A stretch of 64,000 nt of DNA, from assembly GCF_006782915.1 (NCBI RefSeq), contig NZ_VCNP01000019.1, positions 1-64,000 on the forward strand, in the 5' to 3' direction. The notes below the pieces were generated by a model that saw nothing but the letters and a program-made list of their open reading frames with translations, did no database searches and was not told where the DNA came from. Of the stretch, positions 55,935 to 64,000 are shown piece after piece. Origin of the DNA: Streptomyces calvus. Its GTDB lineage: Bacteria; Actinomycetota; Actinomycetes; Streptomycetales; Streptomycetaceae. The stretch's first letter is position 1. Every line of letters starts with the position of its first letter. Position numbers and translations under genes: made by a program.

Positions 55935-56735
55935 CTATGCCTTTCGCCGGTTGCGGCGGTTGCCGACGGCCATGGAGACCAGCACCAGAGCGACGGCGAC
56001 GACGAACATGGCCGTACCGATGACATTGATCTGCACGGGAGTTCCGCGCTGGGCGGAGCCCCAGACGAACATCGGGAAGGTGACGGTCGAGCCGGCGTTG
56101 AAATTGGTGATGATGAAGTCGTCGAAGGACAGCGCGAAGGCGAGCAGCGCGCCCGCCGCGATGCCGGGGGCCGCGATCGGCAGGGTGACCCGCAGGAACG
56201 TCTGGACCGGACCGGCGTACAGGTCCTGCGCGGCCTGCTCCAGCCGCGGGTCCATCGACATCACGCGCGCCTTCACCGCGACCACCACGAAGCTGAGGCA
56301 GAACATGATGTGGGCGATGAGGATCGTCCAGAAGCCCAGCCGAGCACCCATGTTGAGGAACAGGGTGAGCAGCGAGGCGGCCATGACCACCTCCGGCATC
56401 GCCATCGGCAGGAAGATCAGCGAGTTCACGGCGCCGCGCGCACGGAAGCGGTAGCGGACCAGCGCGAAGGCGATCAACGTGCCGAGCAGGGTGGCGCCGA
56501 GCGTCGCCCACAGCGCGATCTGCAGGCTGAGCGTCAGCGAGCCGCACAGCCCGGACACGCCGCAGGGGTCCCGCCACGCCTCGGTGGAGAACTCCTGCCA
56601 CTCGTAGTTGAAGCGCCCCTTCGGGTCGTTGAAGGAGAACACGGTGACGATCACGTTCGGCAGCAGCAGGTACGCGAGCGTGAACAGTCCCGCGACCACG
56701 ACGAGACGGCGCTTGAGCCAATTGACGAAGGTCAT
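55935..56735 (-). CDS. potC: Spermidine/putrescine-type ABC permease, PotC-like
   Basis: 266 residues. Six membrane segments, starting L-V-V-V-A-G-L-F-T-L-A-Y-L-L-L-P; EAA loop near RLEQAAQDLYAGPVQTFLRV; conserved SFDDFIITNFNAG of PotC. Inner-membrane subunit of a polyamine importer. Starts directly after the potB stop with no spacer. Confidence 0.92.
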   Translation of the reverse strand: MTFVNWLKRRLVVVAGLFTLAYLLLPNVIVTVFSFNDPKGRFNYEWQEFSTEAWRDPCGVSGLCGSLTLSLQIALWATLGATLLGTLIAFALVRYRFRARGAVNSLIFLPMAMPEVVMAASLLTLFLNMGARLGFWTILIAHIMFCLSFVVVAVKARVMSMDPRLEQAAQDLYAGPVQTFLRVTLPIAAPGIAAGALLAFALSFDDFIITNFNAGSTVTFPMFVWGSAQRGTPVQINVIGTAMFVVAVALVLVSMAVGNRRNRRKA

Positions 56736-57662
56736 TTAAACCAGATCCTCCGTGCCCGACTTGCGGATGTAGAGCGTGACCATGATGAGGATCGCGGCCA
56801 TCAGGATGAACGAGAGCGCCGCCGCCGTCGGATAGTCGAGGACCCGCAGGAACTGCGACTGGATGACGTTGCCGACCATGCGGGTGTCGGTGGAGCCGAG
56901 CAGGTCCGCGTTGACGTAGTCGCCGGTGGCCGGGATGAAGGTGAGCAGCGTTCCGGAGACCACGCCCGGCATCGACAGCGGGAAGGTGACCTTGCGGAAG
57001 GTGGTCGACGGCCTGGCGTACAGGTCGTTCGCCGCCTCGTGCAGCCGCGGGTCGATGCGCTCCAGCGAGGTGTAGAGCGGCAGGATCATGAACGGCAGGA
57101 AGTTGTACGTCAGACCGCAGACCACCGCGAGCGGCGTGGCGAGCACCCGGTCGCCGGCGGTCCAGCCGAGCCAGGCGGTGACGTCCAGGACGTGCAGCGC
57201 GTCCAGGGCGCCGACCACCGGCCCGCCGTCGGCGAGGATCGTCTTCCAGGCGAGGGTGCGGATGAGGAAACTGGTGAAGAACGGCGCGATCACCAGGATC
57301 ATGATCAGGTTCCGCCAGCGTCCCGCGCGGAAGGCGATCAGATAGGCCAGCGGGTAGCCGAGCAGCAGGCACAGCACGGTCGCGGAGGCCGCGTAGAGCA
57401 CCGAGCGCACGAACTGCGGCCAGTACTCGGACAGCGCCTCCCAGTACGTCGCGACGTGCCAGGTGACCTGGTAGCCCTCCTCCAGGGAGCCCGTCTGCAC
57501 GGACGTGGACGCCTGGTAGACCACCGGCAGCGCGAAGAAGACCAGCAGCCACAGCAGGCCGGGCAGCAGGAGCAGGTACGGCGTCCAGCGGCCGCGCCTG
57601 CGCGGCGGTTCCGGCTCGGGCGGGGCGGGCGCCAGGGGTGGCGCCTCGGTGACCGTCGTCAT
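56736..57662 (-). CDS. potB: Spermidine/putrescine-type ABC permease, PotB-like
   Basis: 308 residues. A Pro/Glu-rich tail (P-E-P-E-P-P-R-R-R-G) precedes six membrane segments; the EAA loop reads L-H-E-A-A-N-D-L-Y-A-R-P and the GDYVNADLLGS block is typical of PotB. Stops in TAA, unusual for this genome. Its start overlaps the potA stop (ATGA). Confidence 0.92.
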   Translation of the reverse strand: MTTVTEAPPLAPAPPEPEPPRRRGRWTPYLLLLPGLLWLLVFFALPVVYQASTSVQTGSLEEGYQVTWHVATYWEALSEYWPQFVRSVLYAASATVLCLLLGYPLAYLIAFRAGRWRNLIMILVIAPFFTSFLIRTLAWKTILADGGPVVGALDALHVLDVTAWLGWTAGDRVLATPLAVVCGLTYNFLPFMILPLYTSLERIDPRLHEAANDLYARPSTTFRKVTFPLSMPGVVSGTLLTFIPATGDYVNADLLGSTDTRMVGNVIQSQFLRVLDYPTAAALSFILMAAILIMVTLYIRKSGTEDLV

Positions 57663-58852
57663 CGGGCGACCTCTTCCTCGACCGTCGCGACGCCCGCGGA
57701 GCCCACCGTCCCGGCAAGCAGGGACTGGTTCGCGTCCAGTCCGAAGGTGTGCGCCGGGTTCCAGTGCAGGACGACCTCCGCGCCGGGCACCAGCCGGGGG
57801 TCGCGGTCGATGTTCTGCACGTACACCTCGAAGTCGGAGCAGACGGGGCTGTCGACGACAAACTGCGTGGAGACGCCGATGAAGCCGGCGCCGGTGATCC
57901 GGCCGGTGATGCGGTTGCGGCCCTCGGGTATGCCGTCGGCGTCGTCGGCGTGGGTGAGGGAGATCTTCTCCGGGCGCACGCCGACCAGGATCCTGGCGCC
58001 GGCCGTGGCGGTGGCGCGGTTGCGGGCCCCGGGCAGGACGAGCCTGCCGCCGCCCGCCTTGAGGACGACGTCGTCCCCGGACCCGGTGTCGACCTCCGCC
58101 TCGATGAAGTTGGAGGTGCCGAGGAAGTTGGCGACGAAGGTGGTGCGCGGGTTCTCGTACAGGTCGGCGGGCGAGCCGAGTTGCTCGACCCGGCCGGCGT
58201 TCATCACGGCGACCGTGTCGGCCATGGTCATGGCCTCCTCCTGGTCGTGCGTGACGTGCACGAAGGTGATGCCGACCTCGGTCTGGATGCGCTTGAGCTC
58301 CAGCTGCATCTGGCGCCGCAGCTTCAGGTCCAGGGCGCCGAGCGGCTCGTCCAGGAGCAGCACCTTGGGATGGTTGATCAGCGCGCGGGCCACCGCGACG
58401 CGCTGCTGCTGGCCGCCGGAGAGCTGGTGCGGCTTCTTGCGGGCCTGCTCTCCGAGCTGGACCAGTTCCAGCATCTCCTCGACCTGCTTCTTCACGCTCT
58501 TGATGCCGCGCCGGCGCAGACCGAAGGCGACGTTCTCGAAGATGTCGAGGTGCGGGAAGAGGGCGTAGGACTGGAAGACGGTGTTGACCGGCCGCTTGTA
58601 CGGCGGCAGCGCGGTGACGTCCTGGTCGCCGAGGTGCACGGTGCCGGAGGTGGGCTCCTCCAGGCCGGCGATCATGCGCAGGGTGGTGGTCTTGCCGCAG
58701 CCGGACGCGCCGAGCAGGGCGAAGAACGAGCCCTGCGGCACGGTCAGGTCGAGGGGGTGCACGGCGGTGAAGGAGCCGTAGGTCTTGCCGATGCCGGTGA
58801 GGCGGACGTCGCCGCCGTTGGCGGACGCGGTGGTGTCGTTGGTCGTCGTCAT
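57659..58852 (-). CDS. potA: Spermidine/putrescine-type ABC ATPase, PotA-like
   Basis: 397 residues. Walker A G-A-S-G-C-G-K-T-T at 48-56, signature L-S-G-G-Q-Q-Q-R-V-A and Walker B VLLLDEPLGALD, followed by a TOBE domain of about 130 residues (VGVRPEKISL...). Energises uptake of polyamines through PotB/PotC. It begins 4 bp after the stop of the binding-protein gene. Confidence 0.94.
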   Translation of the reverse strand: MTTTNDTTASANGGDVRLTGIGKTYGSFTAVHPLDLTVPQGSFFALLGASGCGKTTTLRMIAGLEEPTSGTVHLGDQDVTALPPYKRPVNTVFQSYALFPHLDIFENVAFGLRRRGIKSVKKQVEEMLELVQLGEQARKKPHQLSGGQQQRVAVARALINHPKVLLLDEPLGALDLKLRRQMQLELKRIQTEVGITFVHVTHDQEEAMTMADTVAVMNAGRVEQLGSPADLYENPRTTFVANFLGTSNFIEAEVDTGSGDDVVLKAGGGRLVLPGARNRATATAGARILVGVRPEKISLTHADDADGIPEGRNRITGRITGAGFIGVSTQFVVDSPVCSDFEVYVQNIDRDPRLVPGAEVVLHWNPAHTFGLDANQSLLAGTVGSAGVATVEEEVAR

Positions 58853-58856
58853 CTCG

Positions 58857-60104
58857 TCACGCCCCCGTGAGCTTCGCGAACTTCTCTTCGAATGCCGTCT
58901 CTTCCTCGGAACTCAGCGAGCGGAAGGCACGGGACTTGGCCTGCATGGCCTGGTCGGGGAGGATCAGCGGGTTGTTCGCCGCGTCCTCGTCGATCTTCGC
59001 GAGCTCGTCCTTCACACCGTCGACCGGGCAGACGAAGTTGATGTAGGCGGCCAGTTCGGCGGCCGGCCGCGGCTCGAAGTAGTAGTCGATCAGCCGCTCG
59101 GCGTTCGTCTTGTGCCGGGCCTTGTTGGGGATCAGCAGGGCGTCGGTGGACGTCATGTAGCCGCTGTCCGGGATCAGGAACTCGATGTCCGGGTTGTCCG
59201 CCTTGAGCTGGACGACGTCACCGGCCCAGGCGAGACAGGCGGCGAAGTCGCCCTTGGTGAGGTCGGCGGTGTAGTCGTTGCCGGTGAAGCGGCGGATCTG
59301 CCCCTTGTCGACGGCCTTCTGCAGCCGGGCGATCGCCGCGTCGTAGTCGTCGGCGGTGAACTTCGCCGGGTCCTTGTCCATGTCGAGCAGCGTCATGCCG
59401 ACGGTGTCGCGCATCTCGGTGAGCAGGCCGACGCGGCCCTTGAGTTCGGCGTTGTCCAGCAGGTCGGAGAGGGTCTTCACCTCGACGCCGTCGAGGGCCT
59501 TCTTGTTGTAGGCGATGACCGTGGAGATGCCCTGCCAGGGATAGGAGTAGGCGCGGCCCGGGTCCCAGTCGGGGTTGCGGAACTGGGCGGACAGGTTGGT
59601 GAACGCGTTCGGCAGGTTGGACGGGTCGAGTTTCTGCACCCAGCCGAGGCGGATCAGCCGGGCGGCCAGCCAGTCGGTGAGGACGACGATGTCGCGGCCG
59701 GTGTCCTGCCCGGCGGCGAGCTGCGGCTTGATCTTGCCGAAGAACTCGGTGTTGTCGTTGATGTCCTCGGTGTACTTGACCCTGATGCCGGTGCGCCGCG
59801 TGAACGCCTCCAGGGTGGGGTGCCTGCGGCCGCTCTCGTCGACGTCCATGTACTCGGTCCAGTTGGAGAAGTTGACGGTCTTCTCCTCCTGCGAGTGGTC
59901 CTGTGCCGGGACGCCGCCCCGGGTGGTGCCGGCCGCGGGGATGCCGCAGCCGGCGAGCGCCCCGGCGCCGCCCGCCGCGAGCACGCCGGCCGCGGAGGCG
60001 CGCAGCAGGGAACGGCGGGTCAGCGCCGCCCTGCCGTTGCGGAAACTGCGCCGCACCGCGGCCAGCCGGGCCGCGGAGAGGCGGTCGGGCTCGTACTGCT
60101 CCAT
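58857..60104 (-). CDS. potD: Polyamine-binding lipoprotein, PotD-like
   Basis: 415 residues from ATG 60104 (M-E-Q-Y-E-P-D-R-L-S). Twin-arginine signal L-T-R-R-S-L-L-R (Arg30-Arg31) with lipobox L-A-G-C at Cys53. The mature part shows PotD-type blocks N-F-S-N-W-T-E-Y-M, the G-R-D-I-V-V-L-T-D-W-L segment, and A-Y-S-Y-P-W-Q-G. An N-terminal cytosolic extension of about 28 residues before the twin-Arg motif is longer than usual. It follows the aldehyde dehydrogenase by 50 bp. Confidence 0.92.
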   Translation of the reverse strand: MEQYEPDRLSAARLAAVRRSFRNGRAALTRRSLLRASAAGVLAAGGAGALAGCGIPAAGTTRGGVPAQDHSQEEKTVNFSNWTEYMDVDESGRRHPTLEAFTRRTGIRVKYTEDINDNTEFFGKIKPQLAAGQDTGRDIVVLTDWLAARLIRLGWVQKLDPSNLPNAFTNLSAQFRNPDWDPGRAYSYPWQGISTVIAYNKKALDGVEVKTLSDLLDNAELKGRVGLLTEMRDTVGMTLLDMDKDPAKFTADDYDAAIARLQKAVDKGQIRRFTGNDYTADLTKGDFAACLAWAGDVVQLKADNPDIEFLIPDSGYMTSTDALLIPNKARHKTNAERLIDYYFEPRPAAELAAYINFVCPVDGVKDELAKIDEDAANNPLILPDQAMQAKSRAFRSLSSEEETAFEEKFAKLTGA

Positions 60105-60154
60105 ACGCGTGATGCCCTTTCGGGAGGGTGGCCGCGGGTCGGGCGGCCTGGCTG

Positions 60155-61690
60155 CTATCGGTCCCCGAAGACGGTGCGGTGCCAGTCCTTGCGGGCCACC
60201 GCGGTGTTGTCGTACATGACGTGCTTGATCTGCGTGTACTCCTCGAACGAGTACGCGGACATGTCCTTGCCGAAGCCGGACGCCCGGTAGCCGCCGTGCG
60301 GCATCTCGCTGATGATCGGGATGTGGTCGTTGATCCACACGCATCCGGCCCTGATGTCCCGGGTGGCGCGGCCCGTGCGGTACACGTCCCGGCTCCACGC
60401 GGAGGCGGCGAGCCCGTACGGGGTGTCGTTGGCCAGCGCGATGCCCTCGTCGTCGGTGTCGAAGGGCAGGACGACCAGCACCGGCCCGAAGATCTCGGCC
60501 TGTACGACCTCGCTGTCCTGCGGCGCGCCGGCGATGAGCGTGGGCCGGTAGTACGCGCCGTTCGTCAGCTCTCCGTGGGGTGCCTCGCCGCCGGTCACCA
60601 CGCTTGCGTAGGCCCGCGCCCGGTCCACGAAGGCGGCCACCCGGTCGCGGTGGGCGTGCGAGACCAGCGGTCCGAGGTCGGTGCCGGGCGCGAAGGGGTC
60701 GCCGAGCCGGACGGTCTCCATCAGGGCGGCGGTGCGCTCGACGAACGCCTCGTACAGCGGGCGCTGCACGTAGGCGCGGGTGGCGGCCGTGCAGTCCTGT
60801 CCGGTGTTGATGAGGGCGCCCGCGACCGCGCCGTTGACGGCGGCGTCGAGGTCGGCGTCGTCGAACACGACGAAGGGCGCCTTGCCGCCGAGTTCCAGGT
60901 GGAGGCGCTTGACGGAGGCGGTGGCGATCTCGGCGACGCGTTTGCCGACGGCGGTGGAGCCGGTGAAGGAGGTCATCGCCACGTCGGGATGGCCGACGAG
61001 GTGTTCGCCGGCCTCCCTGCCGGTGCCGGTGACGATGTTGACCACGCCGTCCGGGAGGCCGGCGTCGGTGGCGGCCTGCGCGAAGAGCAGCGAGGTCAGC
61101 GGGGTGAGTTCGGCGGGCTTGAGGACGACGGTGTTGCCCGCGGCGACCGCCGGGAGGATCTTCCACGCGGCCATCTGGAGCGGGTAGTTCCAGGGGGCGA
61201 CGGAGCCGACCACGCCGATCGGCTCGCGGCGTACGTAGGAGGTGTGGTCGCCGGAGTACTCACCGGCCGACTGGCCCTGGAGGTGACGGGCGGCGCCGGC
61301 GAAGAAGGCGATGTTGTCGATCGTGCCGGGCACGTCGAACTCGCGGCTCAGCTTGAGGGGTTTGCCGCACTGCAGCGACTCGGCGCGGGCGAAGTCCTCC
61401 GCGCGCTCCGCGACGACGGCGGCGAACCGGTGCAGCGCGTCGGAACGCTCGCCGGGCGTGGCGCCGGCCCAGTCGGGGAACGCCTCCCGCGCGGCGGCGA
61501 CGGCCGCGTCCACGTCGTCGGCGCCGGCGAGTTCGTAGGTGAGGACGCCCTCGCCGGTGGCCGGGTCGACCACCGTGTGCGTACGGCCCGAGGTGCCCTG
61601 CGCCGGACGTCCCGCGATGAACTGCGCCCCGTCCGCGAACCGGTCCCGGGCCGGGAACCGCTCCGGTGTGGTGTTGCCCGGGTTGTGCAT
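60155..61690 (-). CDS. Aldehyde dehydrogenase, gamma-aminobutyraldehyde/PuuC type
   Basis: 511 residues from ATG 61690, with GGAGGAG 6 nt upstream. NAD(P)-dependent. Blocks A-P-W-N-Y-P-L-Q-M-A-A-W-K, MTSFTGSTAVGKRVAE, H-L-E-L-G-G-K-A-P and the catalytic Cys near residue 300 in N-T-G-Q-D-C-T-A-A-T are complete. First gene of the polyamine operon, so its likely role is to oxidise the aminoaldehyde made from putrescine; it could then feed GABA to gabT. Divergent from the NADAR gene. Confidence 0.92.
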   Translation of the reverse strand: MHNPGNTTPERFPARDRFADGAQFIAGRPAQGTSGRTHTVVDPATGEGVLTYELAGADDVDAAVAAAREAFPDWAGATPGERSDALHRFAAVVAERAEDFARAESLQCGKPLKLSREFDVPGTIDNIAFFAGAARHLQGQSAGEYSGDHTSYVRREPIGVVGSVAPWNYPLQMAAWKILPAVAAGNTVVLKPAELTPLTSLLFAQAATDAGLPDGVVNIVTGTGREAGEHLVGHPDVAMTSFTGSTAVGKRVAEIATASVKRLHLELGGKAPFVVFDDADLDAAVNGAVAGALINTGQDCTAATRAYVQRPLYEAFVERTAALMETVRLGDPFAPGTDLGPLVSHAHRDRVAAFVDRARAYASVVTGGEAPHGELTNGAYYRPTLIAGAPQDSEVVQAEIFGPVLVVLPFDTDDEGIALANDTPYGLAASAWSRDVYRTGRATRDIRAGCVWINDHIPIISEMPHGGYRASGFGKDMSAYSFEEYTQIKHVMYDNTAVARKDWHRTVFGDR

Positions 61691-61770
61691 GTCGCTCTCC
61701 TCCGTCTCCCCGAGGGGCGGCGTGGCTCCAGCTCGAATTGAGTGCCGATCCTGACAGAGCGACGGCACTC

Positions 61771-61791
61771 CAACAAGGGATTCCGTTGTTG
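61771..61791. promoter_or_regulatory. Possible operator, inverted repeat CAACAA-N9-TTGTTG
   Basis: Arms at 61771-61776 and 61786-61791, 81 bp upstream of the polyamine-operon start and 66 bp before the NADAR start. It is unusually A/T-rich for this DNA. The binding protein is unknown. Confidence 0.45.
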
Positions 61792-61856
61792 CCTTTTGGT
61801 TACGCGACGGAATCTGTCGACCAGGTGTCGAGTGGCCACGGAAAAGGCAGGACGGG

Positions 61857-62483
61857 ATGTCAGTGGTCGGTGGCAGACTCGCGTGCAGGACGGTGATCAC
61901 GGGGGTGGCGGTGAGCGGGACGTCGGGAGCGGTCGGTTCCAGGGCCGCGCTGATCGAGGCGGTGCGGGCCGGGGCGAGGGTGAAGTACCTGCACTTCTGG
62001 GGGCACCGGCCGTTGCCCGACGGCCGGATCGGCGCGAGCTGTCTCAGCCAGTGGTGGCCGTCGCCGTTCACGGTGGACGGCGTGGAGTACGCGACCGCCG
62101 AGCACTGGATGATGGCGGCCAAGGCCCGGCTGTTCGGGGACGCGGAGGCGGAGCGGCAGGCGCTGGCCGCCGAGCATCCCGCGCAGGCGAAGAAGGCGGG
62201 GCGGCTGGTGCGGGGCTTCGACGAGGAGACCTGGCGCCGGGAGCGGTTCGGCATCGTCGTGCACGGCAGCGTGCACAAGTTCTCGGCGCACACGGATCTG
62301 CGGGACTTCCTGGTGAACACGGGCGAGCGGGTGCTGGTCGAGGCGAGCCCGGTGGACCGGGTGTGGGGCATCGGCCTCGCGGCGGACGACGAGCGGGCGG
62401 CGGACCCGGAGCGGTGGCGGGGGCCCAACCTGCTGGGCTTCGCGCTGATGGAGGCACGCCGGCTGCTGCGGACGGACGGCTGA
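61857..62483 (+). CDS. NADAR (YbiA/DUF1768) family protein
   Basis: 208 residues, cytosolic. The NADAR fold is shown by V-K-Y-L-H-F-W-G-H, F-T-V-D-G-V-E-Y-A-T-A-E-H-W-M-M-A-A-K-A, the K-F-S-A-H-T-D-L-R block and the C-terminal S-P-V-D-R-V-W-G-I-G-L and NLLGFALM blocks. Family members act on ADP-ribose-type N-glycosidic bonds (riboflavin-precursor clean-up or ADP-ribose removal). The first 40 residues lie before the core domain and the start is uncertain. No obvious partner gene. Confidence 0.88.
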   Translation: MSVVGGRLACRTVITGVAVSGTSGAVGSRAALIEAVRAGARVKYLHFWGHRPLPDGRIGASCLSQWWPSPFTVDGVEYATAEHWMMAAKARLFGDAEAERQALAAEHPAQAKKAGRLVRGFDEETWRRERFGIVVHGSVHKFSAHTDLRDFLVNTGERVLVEASPVDRVWGIGLAADDERAADPERWRGPNLLGFALMEARRLLRTDG

Positions 62484-62563
62484 GGAGCACGGCAGGACCG
62501 GCTTCCACAGCCGGATCGGTCTGCGCTGCCCGGCCGACGTGCACTGCCGGGCGGCTTCCGGCC

Positions 62564-62595
62564 GGACCTGCTTGCTGCCGGACCTGCTTGCTGCC
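62564..62595. repeat. 16-nt tandem duplication between convergent genes
   Basis: GGACCTGCTTGCTGCC occurs twice in a row (62564 and 62580) in the 131-bp gap between the NADAR gene and the DUF4190 gene. It may pair with the preceding GGC-rich segment, but I find no clean terminator. Confidence 0.75.
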
Positions 62596-62614
62596 GGGCC
62601 GGCCTGCGCTTCGG

Positions 62615-63484
62615 CTAGGTGACGAGGACCAGCACTCCCAGGGCCACGCCCAGCGCACTGCCGACCGCTCCGCAGATGATGCCGGCCAGCGCCTGGCCGG
62701 CGTTGGTCGCCTCGCCCCGGTTGGCCTTGGCGCGGCCGATCCCGCCGAAGATCATGGCCAGGACGCCGAGCAGGATGGCCACCGGCCACAGGCAGAAGAC
62801 GGCGGCCGAGATGATGCCGAGCACCATGCCGCTGACGCCCATTCCGTTGCTCGGCAGCGGTGCCGCGCCCGACCAGCCGGCGTACCCCGCCGGCCCCGGC
62901 GCGGTGGCGTACCCGCCCGGGTAGCCGTAGGGGACCCGGCCGGGTCCGTCGGGGCCGATGGGCGGCGGCGGCACGGGCTCGCCGACGGCCGGGGGCGCGA
63001 ACGGGTTGGCGGCGGCACCGTGGGCGGAGGACGGGGTGGCCGGACCCGCCCAGGACGGGGTGGGGTGCGTGGCGGGCGCGGACTCGCCCATCGCGGGGAA
63101 CGACGTCACCGTCTGCTGGTCGTGCACGGACGGTGAGGTGGGCGCGGACCACGGCAGGGAGGCGCCGGACGGGATCGTGTCGCTCCGGCCGCCCGCCGTC
63201 CCCGCGGCGTCCCGGCCGTCGCTTCCCGGGCCGCCGGACGGAGCGCGCTCACCCGGAGCCGCCCAGGGGTCGGGAGTGCCGGGCGACGTGTCGCGCAGGG
63301 CCGCTTCCGGCGGGGCCGGTGCAGGGGCGTCACCGATGTCCACCAGCGCACCGTCCTGCGGCACCGTGTCCCCGGCACCGCCGTCGGCCGGTGCCGGCCA
63401 CACCTGGCCGGCGGGCGGCTGAACCGGCGGCGTACCGCCTGTCGTGTGTTCCCGCGCTCCCGGCGTCTGCGCGTCGTCGGACAT
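62615..63484 (-). CDS. DUF4190 membrane protein with long Pro/Ala-rich tail
   Basis: 289 residues from ATG 63484, which has GGAGGG upstream; an in-frame ATG at 63517 lacks a ribosome site. The first 200 residues are Pro/Ala/Gly-rich and without predicted structure; the end carries two membrane helices in the DUF4190 pattern (G-M-V-L-G-I-I-S-A-A-V-F-C-L-W-P ... R-A-K-A-N-R-G-E-A-T-N-A-G-Q-A-L-A-G-I). Function unknown; such proteins are common in Streptomyces. Divergent from the adenosine-deaminase-like gene. Confidence 0.85.
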   Translation of the reverse strand: MSDDAQTPGAREHTTGGTPPVQPPAGQVWPAPADGGAGDTVPQDGALVDIGDAPAPAPPEAALRDTSPGTPDPWAAPGERAPSGGPGSDGRDAAGTAGGRSDTIPSGASLPWSAPTSPSVHDQQTVTSFPAMGESAPATHPTPSWAGPATPSSAHGAAANPFAPPAVGEPVPPPPIGPDGPGRVPYGYPGGYATAPGPAGYAGWSGAAPLPSNGMGVSGMVLGIISAAVFCLWPVAILLGVLAMIFGGIGRAKANRGEATNAGQALAGIICGAVGSALGVALGVLVLVT

Positions 63485-63636
63485 GCGCTGGGCCCCCTCC
63501 GTCGGACGTTCCGTCATGCTACGGCGCCGCCGCGTGCCGCGCGCGCCCGGCCTACGATGATCCCCGAACCACCGATCAGCCGATCACCCGCGTCCCGCCG
63601 GACACCCGCCGCGGACGCCGTTCCCGGGGAGGGACC

Positions 63637-64000
63637 TTGACCGACCACCTCGACACCGCCGCCGCCGGCCGCGACCTGCGGGCCTTCGTCGCCGGACTGC
63701 CCAAGGCCGAACTGCACGTGCACCACGTCGGCTCCGCCTCCCCGCGCATCGTCTCCGAGCTGGCCGCCCGCCACCCCGACCGCAGGGTGCCCGCCGACCC
63801 CGAGGCCCTGGCCGACTACTTCACGTTCACCGACTTCGCGCACTTCGTCGAGGTGTACCTGTCGGTCGTCGACCTCATCCGCACCCCCGAGGACGTGCGG
63901 CTGCTGACCTACGAGGTGGCGCGCGAGCTGGCCCGGCAGCAGGTGCGGTACGCGGAACTGACCGTCACGCCGTTCTCCTCCACCCGGCGCGGGATCGACG
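63637..64000 (+). CDS. Adenosine-deaminase-like amidohydrolase (3' partial)
   Basis: First 121 codons only; the window ends within it. TTG 63637 start, preceded by GGGGAGGGA. The first metal-ligand motif is visible as L-P-K-A-E-L-H-V-H-H-V-G-S, where adenosine deaminases usually have LPKxELHxHLxG. The rest (DFAHFVEVYLSVVDLIRTPEDV, ...QQVRYAELTVTPF) matches the family's early barrel. Catalytic residues lie beyond the window, so activity on adenosine is not shown. Confidence 0.85.
   Translation, partial: MTDHLDTAAAGRDLRAFVAGLPKAELHVHHVGSASPRIVSELAARHPDRRVPADPEALADYFTFTDFAHFVEVYLSVVDLIRTPEDVRLLTYEVARELARQQVRYAELTVTPFSSTRRGID

Overview
The window is very high in G+C, with strong third-position G/C bias, frequent GTG/TTG starts, Tat-type lipoprotein signals, a DasR-type operator in front of a chitinase, and a gene order (nusA-ylxR-infB-rbfA-truB-ribF; proS-ispG-rseP-dxr; gabT-PucR-polyamine uptake) typical of a Streptomyces chromosome. 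It reads as core-to-accessory chromosomal DNA. I see no rRNA, tRNA, CRISPR array, phage or integrase.

Layout. 1-4003 (+): four-gene oligopeptide/nickel-type ABC importer, cut at its 5' end by the window edge. 4162-16001 (-): translation-factor block rimP-nusA-ylxR-infB-DUF503-rbfA-truB, then a 1155-residue protein with a degenerate trypsin domain fused to a P-loop NTPase, then ribF. 16208-18178 (+): lipoprotein, DUF4439 ferritin-like protein and an aminoglycoside-kinase-fold protein that lacks its catalytic residues. 18372-25699 (-): proS, two GNAT acetyltransferases, ispG, an RseP-type protease and dxr, so two MEP isoprenoid enzymes flank the membrane protease. 25882-27831 (-): large acyl-CoA dehydrogenase.

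28271-43901 is a plant-polysaccharide locus, most simply read as xyloglucan use. It holds a LacI regulator; secreted GH12 and GH74 endo-enzymes; cytosolic GH95, GH42 and GH3 enzymes; and a lipoprotein-plus-two-permease sugar importer with no ATPase of its own. A perfect 14-bp palindrome, TCGAAGCGCTTCGA, lies upstream of lacI (with a second, imperfect copy) and twice between the divergent importer and GH3 genes, tying the locus into one regulon. A 221-bp MITE-like element and two copies of a 41-nt dispersed repeat, one inside the lacI coding sequence, show recent remodelling.

43995-61690 is mainly amine catabolism: an aldehyde dehydrogenase, a PucR regulator, gabT, and an operon of aldehyde dehydrogenase, PotD-, PotA-, PotB- and PotC-like proteins and a glutamylputrescine-oxidase-like flavoprotein. 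Together these can take putrescine-type amines through GABA to succinate. Embedded in it are a VirD4/TraG-like membrane ATPase, a probable 6C small RNA downstream of gabT, a PAP2 phosphatase and a GH18 chitinase. The right end has a NADAR protein, a DUF4190 membrane protein and the start of an adenosine-deaminase-like gene.
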